From NCBI GenBank assembly GCA_003254925.1, contig QANZ01000689.1:62001-126000 (forward strand): a stretch of 64,000 nucleotides of DNA, read 5' to 3'. The notes under the pieces were generated by a model. The model saw only the letters and a list, made by a program, of their open reading frames with translations, ran no database searches and was not told the origin of the DNA. This document shows, piece by piece, positions 1 to 11,767 of the stretch. The first letter of the stretch is position 1. Every line of letters starts with the position of its first letter. Position numbers and translations under genes: made by a program. The stretch comes from Chamaecrista fasciculata. Its lineage: Eukaryota; Streptophyta; Magnoliopsida; Fabales; Fabaceae.

Positions 1-720
1 CTTTCTTCTAATCGAAGACCAAAAGATAAAAGCCAAAACAAAAAAAAAACAAAAAAAACAGCGTACACCATTCAGAGTAAGAGAGTGGGAGTCACCAAGA
101 AAGCAAAAAAGAAGATCCCAAGTTCCCAAAAAAGTGAAACAAGCAATAAACCAGCACTTAAGACATCAATGTACTTAAGTATCTTCTTACAGGCATTCTA
201 ACAAACAGGGAAAATGCACCAATGGAAGCAATACATAGTGAGATGCATTTTCATCTGCAAATAACCAAATTCTTCTATATGCACCTCAAGACTCCACCTT
301 TAGCCTCTAACGCCAACCCAATTCAGCCATATGTGAAACAAGACAGAGGAAACATAAAAGGGATTCTCTGGAAAATGCCGAAAGAGTTGTATAAGCAATA
401 TTGGGGGATCACGTAAAACCAAAAGAAACAATAAGCCGCATCAATAATCAAATGGGAAAATGAAGAGATAGAGAGAGAGAAAGAGACGGAAATGCCAATG
501 TAAGAAAATGAGTTGTGAGAAAGACTTTTTGAGGGAAGACAAGTGGGAAAGAAATAGAAAGAATAAAGATTATGAGGAGGCAGAGCCAGAGAAGCAGGGC
601 CATGTAGGTGTGTCCAAAATAAAAAAAAGATTTGGGTTTTTCAATTCATGGAGAAAAGAAAGAGAGAGAAATAAGGATTTGAGAAAGATGGTTGATTCGA
701 TTATTTTAATGTGTTAATGA
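1..720 (-). other. possible 5' leader of a minus-strand gene off the left edge
   Basis: Read on the minus strand this stretch is pyrimidine-rich (runs of CT and TTTC), has no long open frame and contains a T-rich segment like a leader intron. That is the usual look of a plant 5' untranslated exon, with the upstream 720-890 part as promoter. The short plus-strand frame at 508-717 is lysine/arginine/glutamate-rich only because of this purine bias and is not called. No product can be named from this window. Confidence 0.2.
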
Positions 721-891
721 TCCGAGGAGGCGTTGACTACGCTAGATATGCTGCTATGGAATCTTGACACGTGTTCTTCCCTAGTGAGTTGTGACTTGCA
801 CTTGTTTCTTCTCTCTTCTTCAAGCAAAAGCTTCTATTCCGTACTCCATTCCTCACACTTTTATTAGCGAATGGTTTAATTTTTTTTAGTC

Positions 892-1292
892 TAAAATACA
901 AATTTGGTCTCATATTTTTGCTCATTTCCTAATTTGGTCTCATATCTTTTTTTGTTGCACTTTTGATCCTATATCTTTGGGTTAGGTCCCAGTTTAGTCT
1001 CATATATTTGTTTGTTGCAAATTTGGTCTCATATCTTTGGATTAATTGCAGAACCAGTCCTATATTTTTGGGTCAAATTTAGGAGTGGTTTCATATCTTT
1101 ATAAAAGGGTCAACTCATTTGCAAATATATGAGACTATTTCTGCAACTTGACTAAAAGATATAGGACAAAAAGTGATATGAGACTAAAATCGAGACCTTT
1201 TGCAAAGATATAGGACTAAAATTAAAACAAAAAAGATACATGACCAAATTGAGAATTGAGCAAAAGATGAGACCAAATTTACACTTTTAGCA
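892..1292. repeat. short inverted-repeat element (MITE-like), family with TTTGGTCTCAT arms
   Basis: The left half carries repeated phrases of the form TTTGGTCTCATATCTTT. The right half carries their reverse complements, so the whole 400 bp can fold back on itself. It has no coding capacity. A relative with the same phrases lies at 9063-9520. The arms have drifted, so exact ends and target-site duplication are uncertain. A non-autonomous TIR element, probably Mutator-like, is the simplest reading. Confidence 0.6.
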
Positions 1293-1419
1293 TTTTTTTT
1301 ATTAGATTTTGTTTTGCAATGTTTATAATCATTAAAAAAAAAGGTTTAAAATATTACTTCTCTGACTTTATGGTCTGGTAACTTGATAGTAAAAAGAGTT
1401 TTTCAAATGATTTATTTTT

Positions 1420-3389
1420 GGGTAAATTGCAATTTGGTACCCTGTGGTTAGGGGCGGTTCCCCTTTGGTACCCTGAAAGAAAAATTTTTGCATTGTGGTA
1501 CCCCGTGGTTTGCTCCGTTAGCGATTTGGTACCCTGAGGTTTTTTTCTGTTAGGATTTAACGACAAATGTTAGTTAAAATGTCAAAAATCTCCCAAAAAG
1601 TCTTCTTTTATGCGTTTAAGTCCTTTCCCTTTACTAAAAGGGATCAAAACATAAAGAATTAATTATAAAAGGGTCTTTAGAATTCTAATATTATAGATTT
1701 TTCTCCTTTTCATAAGATTTCTTTTGAATAGGTCCTGATTTAATTACACTTTAATCCCAAAAGTTTATGATCTTTATCAAAATAGTCCTTAGAACCTCAA
1801 AAGACAAATGAGCATCTATGATTTATCAAAAAATCCCTATATTCAACTACAATTTTCATTCAAGTACACTACAAACAAATCAAAACCCCCAAATTTTTCC
1901 AAAATCAAGCCCCACAAATCAAAAACCCTCTCAACAACAAAATCAACATCATCAACAACCAATTTCTTCATACCCTAAGGAATCAAAATTCAAAACTAAG
2001 GAATTCAATTTCTTCCTCAATTTTCCAAAATTTGGCATAATTGGTCCCTCGAAAGTTTTTTGTCCATTTTTCCGTTGAAAAAAAGAAAAAAAATAAATTT
2101 TATTTTGATCCCTCAATTTTCCAACAAATTTCACTGCTAGTCCCTCTTTAATTTCCATCCAATTTTTTCATTAACCTAAAGAAAAAATTGGTTTACATTC
2201 TCCAAAAGTTTTATTTTTTGAATTAAGGTCCTTTCTTTTTATAATAGGACTAAAATGTAAGAAAAAATGAATAAATTAAAATTTAAAATAATTTTGACCA
2301 AAAACCCACGCAAATTGGCTCTCCTTCTTCGATACCATCCCTTCCACTTCTTCGTCCCTCTCAATTCTCTGACGCCGCCACCGGAATCCGCCACCGACCT
2401 TGACTTCATCATCATCGCCGACTTTCTATTTACGCTTCCGCTCTCATCCTCAACCATCGCGCACTCAGAATCCTGTTCTGCTCCTCCCTTCCGATTGCTC
2501 TTCGGTGGCTTGAACATCGACAAAAACCACCTCGCCGACCTACTCCTGCTCAGACCGGCGGAATGCTTGGCCGTTGCGCCGCCATGATCAGATTCCCTCT
2601 CGGCGGCGTTGTAGCGCGATCTCGACCGGAGAAACAAAATGGCGAGGGACCTGAATCGCTTCAATCCGACGTCGGAGTCGCCGTCGAAGAGGTTATGAAC
2701 GCCATTGAACTTGATTTGAGGATCTATCCCACGGTAGTGAGGGAAGAAGGAGAAGAAGAACGATTCTGTGATTGGAGAAGAAGAACAGTCGATTTGGGTG
2801 GGTTCTTTTTATTTATTTTTTTTTGGGAAAATTGTTTCAAATTCGGACCAATTATGCCAAATTTTAAAAATTTAAGGAAGAAATTGAATTCCTTAATTTT
2901 GAATTTTGATTCCTTAGGGTACGAAGAAATTGGTTGTTGATGATGTTGATTTTGTTAGAAGGATTTTGATTTGTGGGTCTTGATTTTGGAAAAATTTGGG
3001 GGTTTTGATTTGTTTGTAGTGTACTTGAATGAAAATTGTAGTTGAATATAGGGATTAAAGTGTAATTAAATCAGGACCTATTCAAAAGAAATCTTATGAA
3101 AAGGAGAAAAATCTATAATATTAGAATTCTAAAGACCCTTTTATAATTAATTCTTTATGTTTTGATCCCTTTTAGTAAAGGGAAAGGACTTAAACGCATA
3201 AAAGATGACTTTTTGGGAGATTTTTGACATTTTAACTAACATTTGCCGTTAAATCCTAACAGAAAAAAACCTCAGGGTACCAAATCGCTAACGGAGCAAA
3301 CCACGGGGTACCACAATGCAAAAATTTTTCTTTCAGGGTACCAAAGGGGAACCGCCCCTAACCACAGGGTACCAAATTGCAATTTACCC
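1420..3389. mobile_element. Pack-MULE-like transposon with long terminal inverted repeats and 9-bp target-site duplication
   Basis: The element is 1,970 bp. It starts GGGTAAATTGCAATTTGG and ends with the exact reverse complement. The two arms (1420-2048 and 2852-3389) are almost identical over their outer 140 bp and remain very similar inward; the right arm lacks an ~85-bp piece. The 9-bp word TTTATTTTT flanks it on both sides (1411-1419 and 3390-3398), the duplication length typical of Mutator-like elements. There is no transposase frame; instead the centre holds GC-rich, coding-like DNA. Near-identical arms and an exact duplication imply a fairly recent insertion. Confidence 0.85.
2240..2790 (-). 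pseudogene. captured host gene fragment inside the Pack-MULE (unidentified)
   Basis: The centre of the element is sharply richer in GC than its arms. On the minus strand it has an open frame of about 140 codons (2239-2664), rich in Arg, Ser and Lys, including the stretch SRSARWFLSMFKPPKSNRK. The frame runs into the transposon's own AT-rich sequence at its C end and begins without a convincing start. An upstream minus-strand ATG near 2703 stops after about 14 codons. I do not recognise the family. It looks like a piece of a normal gene copied into the element, not a functional gene. Confidence 0.5.
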
Positions 3390-3398
3390 TTTATTTTT

Positions 3399-5924
3399 TC
3401 ATTGAACCTTCTTCATACATGTTCAATAAGGTCATCATCAATTAATTTAAACAATAATTTTTAAATTTTTAAATGTAAAACTAAATGAATAGAAAGTTCA
3501 TAATTTATTACTAATAGGACTGTAAGATATTTAGGAAATTAAATTAGAAAAACCACATAGACAAGAATACCTTTTTGACTCTAGCTTTTAAAGGTAGCAA
3601 TCAAGACGAGGATGCCGTCGGTGGAAAATGCTTTTCCATTCGGATTACGTCTATATATATATATTGATGGATTATATAGATATATATATATTATATACCT
3701 TAATCTCTGGACACAACTGGACTCTGAAATTAAGATTTTGCTTTTTTAATTTTTTTTGTGACAAAAAAACCTGGATTTTTCTTTTGACTGCCTTTCTTCT
3801 CTCTTTCCTCTATTTCACATATATGGTTAAATTCAGGCACAAGGTCTGAAAATTGTCGGATAAAACAGAAATTCTCGAAATGGATACAAAGAGTCTGCAT
3901 TTTCAAAGTTCTAATGCTCAAATTTCATACATAATAATAATAATAATCCATGACAAAAACTAATAATAATGAAATATTTATACTAATTTCGAAACAAAAT
4001 TATTTATAATAATTGATAACTATTTACCGTGGTTGAATCCAAAATCATTTGAAAAAAAAAACCTTTAAAATGGGATTGTGTGTTTAAGTAATCTCGTGCA
4101 GTTAATTCAATGATCACAGAAATCACGATTTTTTAATACAGTTAGTTATTGCAATTAATAATTAATTAGCATGATGGCCGGGATCAATCTCAATCTTAAT
4201 TATAGCTGTGAAGGGGTCACATTGCATTAATGATCCAAACAAACTTACCCCACTCCTCGATAAGCTTCTTTATCTATCCACCAATCATTGTTCAAATTTC
4301 AAAGCTGCTTCGTTAATTGCCAATATCCCTAAATCAATAATCATTCATATGCTTTCCTTAAGTATTGTGTTCAGTCCCTCAACCAGAAGATCAATGTGAA
4401 CTCTATGATTTCATCTTCAAATTTATTTCTATAAAAAAAATCCATCGATTTACAAAGAAGGAGAACCGTCTGATCTAAACATCGAGGAAAGCAATCGATT
4501 GGTGTTTTTGGACTAAAAAGAAACAATTCCATCAGTGTGATTCATTTGGTATCAATTATATAATTGAATAAAAAGTACTTAAAATGATTAATGTTATTGA
4601 TAAGAAATAGCAACAACTAAAGACATATTGCCCCATATGGGAGGGACAAAGGCATCGATATCCATTCTCTACAACCATTATATAATTAATTATAGAAATT
4701 AATTTGTTAAATGTACAAAGTCAGAGTCAGAGGGTCCAAATACATACGGCCACAACTCTCACCTTACGCCTTGTTTTCCTGTCCTCTAACGGTGCAGCAT
4801 TTTCTTATGCATACACCTTTCTTTTAATTTATATATATTCTATAAATATTCAGGAATGAGTCATAATATAAATAATTATATATTAAAAAAAGGTCTTATT
4901 TGGTGGTGAAGCGAGGAATTGAGATAATTAGTATACATTGTTAAATAATTTTATAAAGGAGTGACAAGGCTTGTGGGAGCATTAATGAAACAAGAGTGAT
5001 ATGTTGTACTTCCCTCATCCTCACTCAAGAGATGAGAATTGAGATGGATGGATTTGTTAACCCAAACATTACTATATTAGAGAGAGATTACAGACTGTAG
5101 TATCCATACTTCAAACTTGACACACGTGTGTGACCCTACCACACCTTTCCATGTTGTTCATATAATAATGGTTATGCTTCAACCTTCCATTATAATTATT
5201 AACACCTTTTATCACAACTTCAATTTCTTTCTTCATCTTGGATAAGTTTAAACATCACCTATTGCATTATTCTTTTAATAGGGATCCACTTCCTTTTAAT
5301 ATTTTAATCCTACATTTATTAATTAATTTTCACATTCTATGAAATATATGTGCAGATATGTCATTTCACATAAGATACTCCTAATTTTCTTTGATTTAAA
5401 TCATACAGTTGAGTTTGATGGGGGTAATCAAGTGTGTTTCTAAAGTATCTTATGCATTCTTTCAAGCTTTCAACATCTAAAAAATTTTGATATTCTATAA
5501 CACCAAAGAATCTATGGAGTTGCCTTATCTCTTACATTTATACAGTTTGCCAAAGCTTGAAGCATGTAATATTCATCTAAACAAGTGGTGGGGACACTGC
5601 ATCAAGTAGCATGCCTATTACAAGCTTAATTAGCTGCTGAAATGAGCAAATAGTATGAACAAGAATGCAAATAGCCAAATATACCTTCAACCATGAACCA
5701 TTTACAAAGACTTTCAAGCATCAACTATGTTAATTGGATATAAGGGTTTAACTGAAAGACTCTTTTTTTTTGGTTTTCTAAACAATGTTTGCAAATGGAC
5801 ACTTGCATTTTTCTGATAATATGTAACAAGAAGATGAATTCATTGAAAAACTTACAAGCACAAAATTTTCTGCACATGTAACTCAATAACCCACATGTAT
5901 AGTAAAATTGTAATAACTTTCATC
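3399..5924. other. AT-rich intergenic DNA, 3' flank of the MTR3-like gene
   Basis: I see no supported gene. The stretch holds short ATAT runs near 3650-3700, poly-A/T tracts and a few frames under 75 codons without protein-like composition. The part just below 5925 should include the 3' untranslated region of the minus-strand exosome gene. Confidence 0.6.
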
Positions 5925-8900
5925 CTATTCTTGTGAAGCGGAAGCAACTTCTTTCAAGCATGACCTCATGATCTTTGCAAGCTTTGCACAAGCATCTAGG
6001 CACAGCTGCATTCCCTGCATCCATAGATCTAGATTGTCATCTAATTCTTTCTGATTTTTTCCCTTCTATTGTGTTAATAAAATTATTAATTTGGATCAGT
6101 CTATGAACTTAATAACTTCACGTCATACTTGCACCTCTCTTAAATGGTGTGGTAACCTTCACTCAATCACAGTGATGTTTTATTAACTGAGTTTAAACAA
6201 GTCTGAAGTCCTCTAAAATGATAGGTGTACACATTAGCACAACTTAGTACATATAATCTGCTTATTATTTTGACGCAAGATAGGATAAGATCCTGCATAA
6301 GGGATTTCAAGTGGCATCGAATCATGATTACTTGACTGATCTGACAATAGAAGAGACATCCACATGCAAACCGAAAACTAGGAAATGTAGATGCAGTTAC
6401 AAAAATACAGTTTTGGGAAGAACTAACCATACCTCATTAAGTTTGGGGGTGGACCATTCCCCAGTAACAGTGAGTTGGGTGACTTCGTAACGAGAAGGCA
6501 TGCAAGTTATCATTAAGCTTCCATCTTGGTAGTTTTCCTCCTCCAAAATGGGATCAATAACAAGGTTCTTACTGAGACAGGACTGGGACCAAAATGAGGG
6601 GGGAAAATTATTACAACAGTAAACTGAAAGAATCCTTTGGAGAAGAAAAATAAGCTCGTAAACAGAGGACAAATCCAGCACTGCTTTCAGTTGTTAGAAT
6701 GATTTTTTGAAGGAATGGAAAGTATCAAGTTGGAAATTCTTTTTTAAAGGTTCCTTTAGGCTGTCAAATTGATACTTATCAGAAAAAATTTGGCAAGGAG
6801 TGAAGTGTTTGGTGCTAGCCCTAAAACAGAATAGAAAAGGGAAATGGATGGCGGTGATAACGTAGAAACCAGCGATTCATGAAAAATATAAAAATGACAG
6901 TAGAAATATTTTAAGCACCCAAATGCCTAAGCGCAGATTGGAGAAGCTCTGAATATATGAGCAAGAGACATACCACAGAAACTGAGGTAACAAGGTCATA
7001 CATCGTTATTCCAGCATCTGCCAGGGCAAGGCTAGCACATGATATGACAACTGGGAGATCACCTGCCACAAGCTCAAGAACATTACTACCCCAAGAAACT
7101 AATATAAAATCAAGTGCAGTTTCACACATAGATAATAGTAAAATGGTATCAAATGGAATGGAACCAAACTTTGTCCAAAGATATTGCCAAAGCTTCTCCA
7201 TCTAATCCAAGTTTTAAACGTGATTAGTCCTCATAACTTCTAAATTCTAACCATTACACATACAAAAAAAAAAGGTATGCATACCTTGAGGTGCTGCATC
7301 TCAAAAAATTTAAAAGCAATGAGACTCACACAAAATAACCTATGCTTCTAATTTATTATCAAAAGTCTATACAAATGATTCAATCAAAGAAAAATATTTT
7401 CACATTTCAGCAAGTCAACAAAGACTGGCTGAAGCTATAAATAAATATCTGATGCCTAGGTACATCAACATCATAAAATTTTGATCATCAATTACAATAT
7501 ATAAAGGGATCATGTAAAACACCATTATGAAACTGCAAACTTACTGCCACCAGATTCCAGTACCAATGCAAAAACATCCACAGTTGTCTTGGGAAAAGTT
7601 TCCAACATTATTGAACCCTCTAAAGCTTTATGAAGCATCTCTGTGTACTCTTTGTGGTCTGATCCCTAGCTTGAGATATTTAAGTATTAATTGCCACTTA
7701 AGATAGCAAAGACATGGCCAAAGTAGAAGAATTCAAAAAATCATTTATAAGATTATTCTATGCACCTGGCCACGAACTGGAGTTGCAAATGTCGTAAAGT
7801 TTACATTGCAATTTAGACGCCCTATATCACTGTACGCCATAGCCTTCTTACTCTCTCTTGGCCCAAATCTACATTCAAGAATACAGATAAAATATTTATA
7901 TTAGCCAGAAAGCATAAACAGTAGCAAAGTGGTATAACTAAATCAACAATTTGTAAGGTAAAAGAGTCACTCACACAGATACAATGACTTTGGTATTTCC
8001 AAACTCTGCATAAGCAGATCCGGAAGCAGCATTCACAGCACCAGTTCTGAAAACTAAAAGCCACAAAAATTTCCTCTCTTCAACAAGAAACTTCTATTCA
8101 ACCAAATGATCAATATAGGACCAAGAATTTAAAGCAAGGAAATACTTCAAAGTCATAAAAGAGAATTCAGAACATCCACTTTTTATACCCCGTAAACTTA
8201 AAACTTTTAACGGTCACAAACTCAAAAGTTCCATATGACTAGTTGTCACCATTATACATTTTAAGTTGAAACATTGGGAGGAAAGAAAGAAGTTTGGCAT
8301 CAATACGTTTCACCATTATACAGATATAACCTTCAATATAGAGTCAGCAGCTAGCATTTAGCACAGAAATCCAAATCATCTACCGGAGACGATTATAAGT
8401 ATCCGTCCGAAATATATACTTTGACTCTCACAGACTGGTGCCACAAAATAGAAATTCCAGTAAATCCACCCTAAAGCTAAAATGAGCCAGCATTGAGTCT
8501 CCAAGCAATTCAAAGCAAACTTGAACGCATTTTAGTGCAAACAAACCAGGTTAATCCAGAACAATAACAATGAAAACATCACACGAGAAATTCACAATAA
8601 CCAATTAAGAGAAGAGAACAATAAAACCCCTGAAATTATGCCGGTGAATCAGTTTGATCTTATTTCTAATCAGCTTCGCATTGAGCAGGAACTTAAAAAT
8701 TTAAAACCTATGCAAGCTACCACGATCAAGCCTACAAATTTTTGAAACCCAATAAATGGAAAACCTTAAAGAAAAAGCATAAGGAAATTGGAGAAAGGCT
8801 TACAGGCAGGCCTGCACTGATGGAAGCCGCGGCTATCGGGTCGGACCCAATCGTCCTTGAAAAGAGGCGGTTTAGTTTTGTGAGTGGTCGGAGACGGCGA

Positions 8901-8936
8901 GTAAGTCGTCGTAGTGGCTGCAGATTTTCCGGCCAT
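5925..8936 (-). CDS. MTR3: exosome complex component MTR3 / RRP41-like (RNase PH domain)
   Basis: Subunit of the RNase PH ring of the RNA exosome, which supports 3'-to-5' processing and decay of RNA in nucleus and cytoplasm. Seven exons join in frame: 8804-8936, 7975-8053, 7766-7868, 7545-7665, 6974-7062, 6433-6582, 5925-6014 (765 bp, 254 aa, the usual length of the plant protein). The start is the ATG at 8936; the product begins MAGKSAATTTTYSPSP. Family landmarks follow in order: WVRPDSRGFHQCRPA, FGPRESKKAM, RLNCNVNFTTFATPVRGQ, MLHKALEGSIMLETFPKT, DLPVVISCASLALADAGI, YQDGSLMITCMPSR and VTQLTVTGEWSTPK. In the plant family this branch is thought to have a mainly structural role. All splice sites are GT..AG, and the first intron (8054-8803) is the longest. 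Exon ends were chosen by keeping the frame and the family sequence. I see no damage. Confidence 0.93.
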
Positions 8937-9062
8937 TCCACAATGACGAGTGACGAGCCTTCTTCTCAGACTCAGTTGCTAAAAGTAGCCTACACTGTTT
9001 CGCACAGAGTGACTCCTCCTTCACATGACGCAAGTACAAACGAACTTTTTGTATATATATAT

Positions 9063-9520
9063 AAATCGAAGTACAATTTTGGTCCCATAACATTTATTCA
9101 GGTCTCAATTTAGTCACATAACCAATTTTCTTTTTTGTACTTTTGGTTTCATATCTTTTGCTCAAGTTGCGAACTTAGTCCCATATCACTTTTGATCTCA
9201 TATTTTTTTGTCAAGTTATGGAATTAGTCTGATATCTTTGCAAAAAATTTCACCATCAGTCCTACCTGACTTAAAGATGAGACTAATTTTGCACTTCTTA
9301 ACTCAAAGATATGGGGTCCATTTTACAACTTGATCAAAATATATGAGACCAATTATGTAACATGATCCAAAGTAATGAGACAAAAAGTGAAACACATGAC
9401 CAAATCTGAAACCTGAGCAAAAGATATGAAATCAAAAGTGAAACAAAAAAGATAAGGTACCAAAATGAGACTTGAGTAAAAGTTATGAAATCAAAAGTGT
9501 ACTTTTGGCCATATATATAT
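9063..9520. repeat. inverted-repeat element related to the one at 892-1292
   Basis: The left arm has phrases such as TTTTGGTCCCATAAC and TTTCATATCTTTTGCTCAA; the right arm carries their reverse complements. It is flanked on both sides by TATATATATA runs, which could be the insertion target or a target-site duplication. It lies directly upstream of the MTR3-like gene, so it may bound that gene's promoter. There is no coding capacity. Confidence 0.6.
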
Positions 9521-9756
9521 ATTATGACACTTATTATATAAATTTGAATATCTAAAATAAACAAGCTAAATAAATAGATAAATTCAATCAGTTCCTCGTT
9601 TTTTCTTCTTTTACTGGAATCCAATATTTCCATTTTACAGTTAGGCCAAAATTACAAATATTCTTATGTTGTTAAAAATGAAAAAAAATAATGGGATGAT
9701 TAAGTTTATCTACAATGTTATTAGAATTAATCAACGACGAACGCATTGACCTGTAG

Positions 9757-10086
9757 AGCATGGATACTGACACGGATACGGGACACGACACAGATATGGA
9801 CACACCAACACGTTAAATTGTTAAACTTACATAATATGACCCGACATATATTTATATATATAAATAATTAGAAATTCATAAATTTTGATGAGAACTTTAA
9901 AAATAATTCTATTCATAATATATGTCATATGTATTATAATTTTATATTATTTATTATGTTAAAGTCACAAAAAATTAATTTTATATTCTAAATTTTATGA
10001 ATATGTGTTGTGTGAGTGTCATACGGGTATGGACACGGACACGTGTCTGACACGGCGACACACCCTCAAAATGAAGTGTCCATGCT
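9757..10086. repeat. 330-bp inverted-repeat element with GGACACGGACACG arms
   Basis: It begins AGCATGGATACTGACACGG and ends with the approximate reverse complement (…GAAGTGTCCATGCT). The GC-rich arms, made of short GACACGG-like words, enclose an AT-rich core. No convincing target-site duplication is visible. Elements of this kind recur in plant genomes; I cannot assign a superfamily. Confidence 0.5.
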
Positions 10087-10681
10087 TCCTAGGCATTAAC
10101 TAATTCTTTTCAAATTATTTTTCATTTGATATTTATAATCTACAAAATAGATAATAAAAAATAATTGCAACTATTTCATTAAAAATTAAAAAAGTATTAT
10201 TTTTTATTTTTATTAATAAAATTTATTTAAGTAATTATAAGTGTGATATATAATCATATACATTATTTAAATAGCAAAAAAATTTTAATAACAAAAATAA
10301 AATAAATAAAATAAAAGATAGTTTGAAAACAACTATTAGTATAAACTCAATTTTTTCAACAACATTAGACAAAACTTTTAGCAAATTTATTCATCCACTA
10401 ATTCATTTTTGAAAAAATAAAAAGCTAATAACAAATATATCATCATTTATATAAAAGTTAAAATTAAAAAGTATATATACTTTTATCCTTATATAATTTT
10501 TATACAATTTTTTCTATCTATCACAATCAATATATATTTATTCAAATAATTTTATATCTCAAAATTTATTAAAGAAAATCCCTTTGCTTCTATCTACCCT
10601 ATGTGATTTCTTATAACACCACCTAGTTTACCGTACAAGGAAGAAACCAAGGCCACAACTTCCCTATTCAAACGCGAAATA
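10087..10681. other. very AT-rich intergenic DNA
   Basis: Roughly 600 bp of A/T-dominated sequence with no supported gene, RNA or repeat structure. Confidence 0.6.
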
Positions 10682-11470
10682 TGTTGGGAATTAATAATAA
10701 TAATAATAAAATAATATTATATTGTTATTGGAAGTATGTATCTGTCGCATCAGATTTGAATTTTAGAGATTTAGTTTAGTTTTAAATTAGTCATATATAT
10801 GAGTTAACTAGTGTGTACATGATTTTAGGGATAAGTAGTTACTTTTATTTTATTTATCTTTTATTTAATTATGTGTATTTCCTCTATAAAAGGAATCTGA
10901 TTTGTACATATCATTATGGAGCTATGAATGAAGCAAAGATCACGAGAAAAAAGAAAAAAGAAAAGGTTTATGAGAGCTTCCATGTTTCTTCTTCCTAAAA
11001 ATCCTAACAGTGGTATCAGAGCTCTAGATCCTGAGAGCTTGTGAGGTAGAGTAGCACATCTCTCACATATTGAGATGATGTTGCTATAAGGAAGTCTCCG
11101 CGCAAGAAATCGTTGAAGAAGAGAGCCACTGAGACTCCAAATGGACACAAGCCAACGCTATTGTTTTGTGGCCTCTGAGGTTCATAAAAAGAGTACAAGC
11201 TCCAATGAAGATTTGAGTATTTTGGAGAGATAGTGCTCCAATGGAAAAATGGTGACAAAGTGCACCATTGGAAAAATGATGACATAATGCATCATTATAA
11301 AAAGTTAAGGAATTCTACTAGTATGAGGAACGAATCCTCATAATTACTTCAAAGATTTGAAACTTGATGTCGAGAAATTGCAAGAGCTTGGTGAAAGAAT
11401 CGGCTCGAAGAATATGAGATAAGAATGTTGCACAAGAAGGAAGAGAAGAAGTGAACGGTGCACAAGAAGN
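10682..11470 (+). mobile_element. incomplete Ty1/copia-type LTR element: one LTR, primer-binding site and leader
   Basis: A long terminal repeat of about 328 bp runs from TGTTGGGAAT at 10682 to CCTAACA at 11009. One base later comes TGGTATCAGAGC (11011-11022), the initiator-methionine tRNA primer-binding site used by most plant copia elements. Leader-like sequence follows to about 11470, where there is an N. I see no second LTR and no gag/pol region, so this is a remnant or a non-autonomous type. With only one LTR its age cannot be judged. Confidence 0.7.
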
Positions 11471-11767
11471 TTTGGCCTGACATATATGCACTTCTAGTAT
11501 GAAGAAAACCAAAATTTTTACTGGCTTGTATAAGTATCTCATATTCTCATCCGACCCGTCTCCAAATAAAGCAGAATCAGAATCTCCTATTCTATGCTTT
11601 TATGTACAAGACAATAATACAATGAACGTATTTCTGTGCTTGCCGAATAACACATTTCTACGTGCTCTTTCTTTCAAAAGAGTGATAAAAAAAATGAGAT
11701 GACCAAGTTGTTAAAAGTAAGAATCAGATTGCTTCCTGTAAGATAACTCATTGGAAAATGAAGATTT

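Noticed and set aside
587-607. 12-base identity (GAGAAGCAGGGC) to miR164, so a possible target site on the minus strand or MIR gene on plus
   Set aside because: No partner arm for a precursor hairpin is present. As a target the first base mismatches and the second is a wobble pair; one 12-base match in this window is weak.
508-717. Lys/Arg/Glu-rich plus-strand frame of 69 codons
   Set aside because: Composition follows from GA-rich DNA; better explained as antisense of a pyrimidine-rich 5' leader.
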